Under the pieces are notes generated by a model. It ran no database searches. It had not been told where the DNA came from and was given only the letters and a program-made list of their open reading frames with translations. From JBBIKU01 sp037445245 (GTDB lineage Bacteria; Chloroflexota; Anaerolineae; Anaerolineales; Anaerolineaceae): DNA of 16,166 nt. Made by a program: the position numbers and the translations under genes. This document shows positions 14,704 to 16,166 of this stretch, piece after piece; within the stretch, counting starts at the first letter, position 1; each line of letters opens with the position of its first letter. The stretch is from NCBI GenBank assembly GCA_037445245.1, contig JBBIKU010000038.1, forward strand, positions 1-16,166, in the 5' to 3' direction.

Positions 14704-15621
14704 TCAGCTTGCAGCCGGTGCTTCGTCGCCGGCAAGCTGGCGCAACTTCATGCTGATCTCGCGCCACTGGATCTTGGATACGCCCAGCTTCTGGCGGATT
14801 TTTTCGTGCTCGACTCCTTCCTGCCAATCGTTGAGAACACTCGTCCAGCGGCACATATCAAAGGAGAGATGCTTGTCAAGCCCGGCTTCATTGCCGATAT
14901 CTTCGAGCAGGTACTCCAAACGACGCGGCGACCAGGGGAAAAGGCGGTCGTCCGGGCGGTACTGCGCAAGGTATTCCTGGTAACTCGCCACCCAGTCCGG
15001 CGGCAATTCGATCTTTCGTTCTTTATAGCGGTTGCGCGGCTGTGGGTAGCGCACGAAAAGTTGAGCGCCAGCCGCGCTATCCACATCGATGTGGTTGAGG
15101 TTGATTGCCAGACACTCCCCCTTTTTGATGGCGGTTGCCAGCAATAGCGCGAGTAAGGCGTACGGACGGGCATCCGGTTTCTTCGCCAGGCGTTTTGACT
15201 GGGTGACTTCGATCACTTTTGCCTGTTCCTCCGCCGTCAACACCACCGGCAGGGGACTGATGACCGACTGCTGCACCACCTTCTCAGCCGGGTTGACCAA
15301 CACTACGCCGATATTGTGCAGCCAGCGAAAGAAGGCTTTGACCGAGGTGACCCGACGCGCCAGGCTCTTTGGACTGCACGGGACACCACGCCCATCCTGC
15401 AACCAATTGAGAAATCGGTTCAGATCGTTGGTGGTGATCGCCCCGATTGTTTGATCGGGAGATAGAAAATCCACCAGCAATTGCAGATCGCCGGTGAAGG
15501 CTTTCACCGTGTACGGGCTGCTGTCCTGATCGTTAAGATACATCTCCCACGCCTGAATGGCAGGGGCAAGCGGGGTCATGGCGGTGATGTGGGCGCTGAA
15601 AGATCTGCTGTCAGGAGTCAT
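14704..15621 (-). CDS. Tyrosine-recombinase-fold protein with lost catalytic residues
   Basis: The protein has 305 residues from ATG 15621; ATG 15579 is a possible shorter start, and neither has a strong ribosome-binding site. Residues ~18-110 look like the SAM-like N-terminal DNA-binding domain of XerC/D integrases (YTVKAFTGDLQLLVDFL, SLARRVTSVKAFFRWL). Residues ~125-295 align without gaps to the XerD active-site blocks. The first Arg is Lys166 (ATAIKKGE for ATGLRVSE). The box II His is Asp255, while Arg258 is kept. The LGH histidine is Val281, and the nucleophile Tyr falls on Ser290. The KER of the beta-hairpin is retained. It should therefore bind DNA but not recombine by the usual chemistry. 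The frame is intact with a near-consensus promoter, so it does not look like a decaying relic. The alignment was done by eye. Confidence 0.8.
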   Translation of the reverse strand: MTPDSRSFSAHITAMTPLAPAIQAWEMYLNDQDSSPYTVKAFTGDLQLLVDFLSPDQTIGAITTNDLNRFLNWLQDGRGVPCSPKSLARRVTSVKAFFRWLHNIGVVLVNPAEKVVQQSVISPLPVVLTAEEQAKVIEVTQSKRLAKKPDARPYALLALLLATAIKKGECLAINLNHIDVDSAAGAQLFVRYPQPRNRYKERKIELPPDWVASYQEYLAQYRPDDRLFPWSPRRLEYLLEDIGNEAGLDKHLSFDMCRWTSVLNDWQEGVEHEKIRQKLGVSKIQWREISMKLRQLAGDEAPAAS

Positions 15622-15655
15622 GCGCAATCCGTAATTGAGCTTTCGTATAGGTTAT

Positions 15656-15692
15656 TCGAATCCAATATACACGATTCGAGGGTGAATGTCAA
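15656..15692 (-). promoter_or_regulatory. Strong promoter of the recombinase-like gene with inverted repeat
   Basis: On the minus strand TTGACA (15692 to 15687) and TATATT (15669 to 15664) are exactly 17 bases apart. The -35 is perfect and the -10 matches 5 of 6. The inverted repeat TCGAATC/GATTCGA (15656-15662 and 15673-15679, 10 bases between) brackets the -10 box, a typical operator position. The predicted start is near 15657. Confidence 0.75.
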
Positions 15693-15694
15693 TT

Positions 15695-16166
15695 CTAGGG
15701 AGAGTAAACCGCTTCGAGGATGATGGCTTGAATGGCTTCGAGATTCGGGATGAGAACGTTGGCGCCGTCGGCGGAGATGGTGCCGCTAGCTTCGGCTGGG
15801 CTGATGGTGAAACGCTGGATTCGCTCCGGCTCGGTCAGGTGTGGGGCGATGCTGACCAGGGGCAGAATATCTTCCAGATTAAGATCGGTTTCAACGCTGT
15901 TGCGATACGAGGCGTACAATTCGGGGGCGCGAGACATAGCGTCCAAGCTGAGCAAACGTCGGAATACAGCTTCCAGCACTTCCTGCCCGCGCCGGATGCG
16001 GTCAAAATCGCTGGTCGAATAACGCGAGCGGACATACCAGAGGGCAGTTGCGCCATTCATTTTCACCATGCCCGGACCGGCGTAGCAATAGCCGTAGGCG
16101 TCGCGCTGGGGCAGGGCGCAGGTATCGCTCAGTCGTTGAGCGGCGTTGACCTCTATTCCTCCCAGA
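15695..16166 (-). CDS. LytR-CpsA-Psr (LCP) family protein, C-terminal part
   Basis: This is the last 156 residues of a gene whose start lies beyond the window's right edge. The frame is open to the edge, beginning near LGGIEVNAAQRL. The segment ALWYVRSRYSTSDFDRIRRG, with its conserved Arg and Asp residues, is the LCP active-site region that binds polyprenyl pyrophosphate. LCP enzymes attach wall polymers (teichoic acids, capsule or arabinogalactan, depending on the organism) to peptidoglycan or other acceptors outside the membrane. The window shows two Cys residues in the CALPQRDAYGYCY loop that could form a disulphide. The C-terminal ~80 residues lack a recognisable extra domain. The -35 of the next gene starts 2 bases after its stop. 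Confidence 0.88.
   Translation of the reverse strand, partial: LGGIEVNAAQRLSDTCALPQRDAYGYCYAGPGMVKMNGATALWYVRSRYSTSDFDRIRRGQEVLEAVFRRLLSLDAMSRAPELYASYRNSVETDLNLEDILPLVSIAPHLTEPERIQRFTISPAEASGTISADGANVLIPNLEAIQAIILEAVYSP

Noticed and set aside
14704..15621. Functional XerC/XerD recombinase or phage integrase marking an integrated element
   Set aside because: The catalytic Tyr and other key residues are missing, no attachment-site repeats or phage genes are seen, and the flanking genes are housekeeping.

Overview
The window reads as a chromosomal housekeeping segment of a moderately GC-rich bacterium. My best guess is a member of the Chloroflexota (Anaerolineae-like). This is inferred from the Thr/Pro-linker lipoprotein with an NBR1-type Ig-like domain, the CpaE-like receiver/ATPase protein, and a YvcK/CofD protein with N-terminal membrane helices. 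No 16S rRNA or other phylogenetic marker was compared. There is no IS element, CRISPR array, prophage or toxin-antitoxin module.

Layout. Positions 1-71 hold the 5' part of a tRNA-Leu(UAG) on the minus strand, cut by the window edge. A secreted lipoprotein gene (260-919, minus) follows. Divergent from it is a plus-strand run of S9 prolyl-oligopeptidase-type peptidase, TrmI-type tRNA m1A58 methyltransferase and Nudix (CoA pyrophosphatase-like) hydrolase (1248-4692), tightly spaced and probably an operon. Convergent to that is a minus-strand central block, read from 9271 down to 4710: yvcK, gap, pgk and rplY (L25/Ctc). This block joins the regulator-like UDP-sugar-binding protein YvcK to two consecutive triose-phosphate enzymes of glycolysis/gluconeogenesis. 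It carries readable control elements: a probably leaderless yvcK mRNA, a gap promoter whose spacer is exactly a 16-bp perfect palindrome, a strong hairpin with a T-tract between gap and pgk, a terminator after pgk, and a hairpin in the rplY leader that covers a perfect Shine-Dalgarno sequence.

Divergent from yvcK is mutL (9391-11151, plus), encoding an endonuclease-type MutL. It overlaps tail-to-tail with a minus-strand pair: a receiver/CpaE-like ATPase protein and a Sir2 NAD-dependent deacylase, joined by an ATGA stop/start overlap. Then come tilS (plus) and, convergent to it, a tyrosine-recombinase-fold protein that has lost its catalytic tyrosine and several other active-site residues but remains an intact reading frame with a near-consensus promoter. 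The window ends inside the C-terminal part of a LytR-CpsA-Psr (LCP) family gene on the minus strand.

The strongest candidates for something new are the apparently catalytically dead recombinase with an inverted repeat around its promoter, the palindromic operator in the gap promoter beside yvcK, and the CpaE-like/sirtuin translationally coupled pair. I do not see a complete novel multi-gene system.
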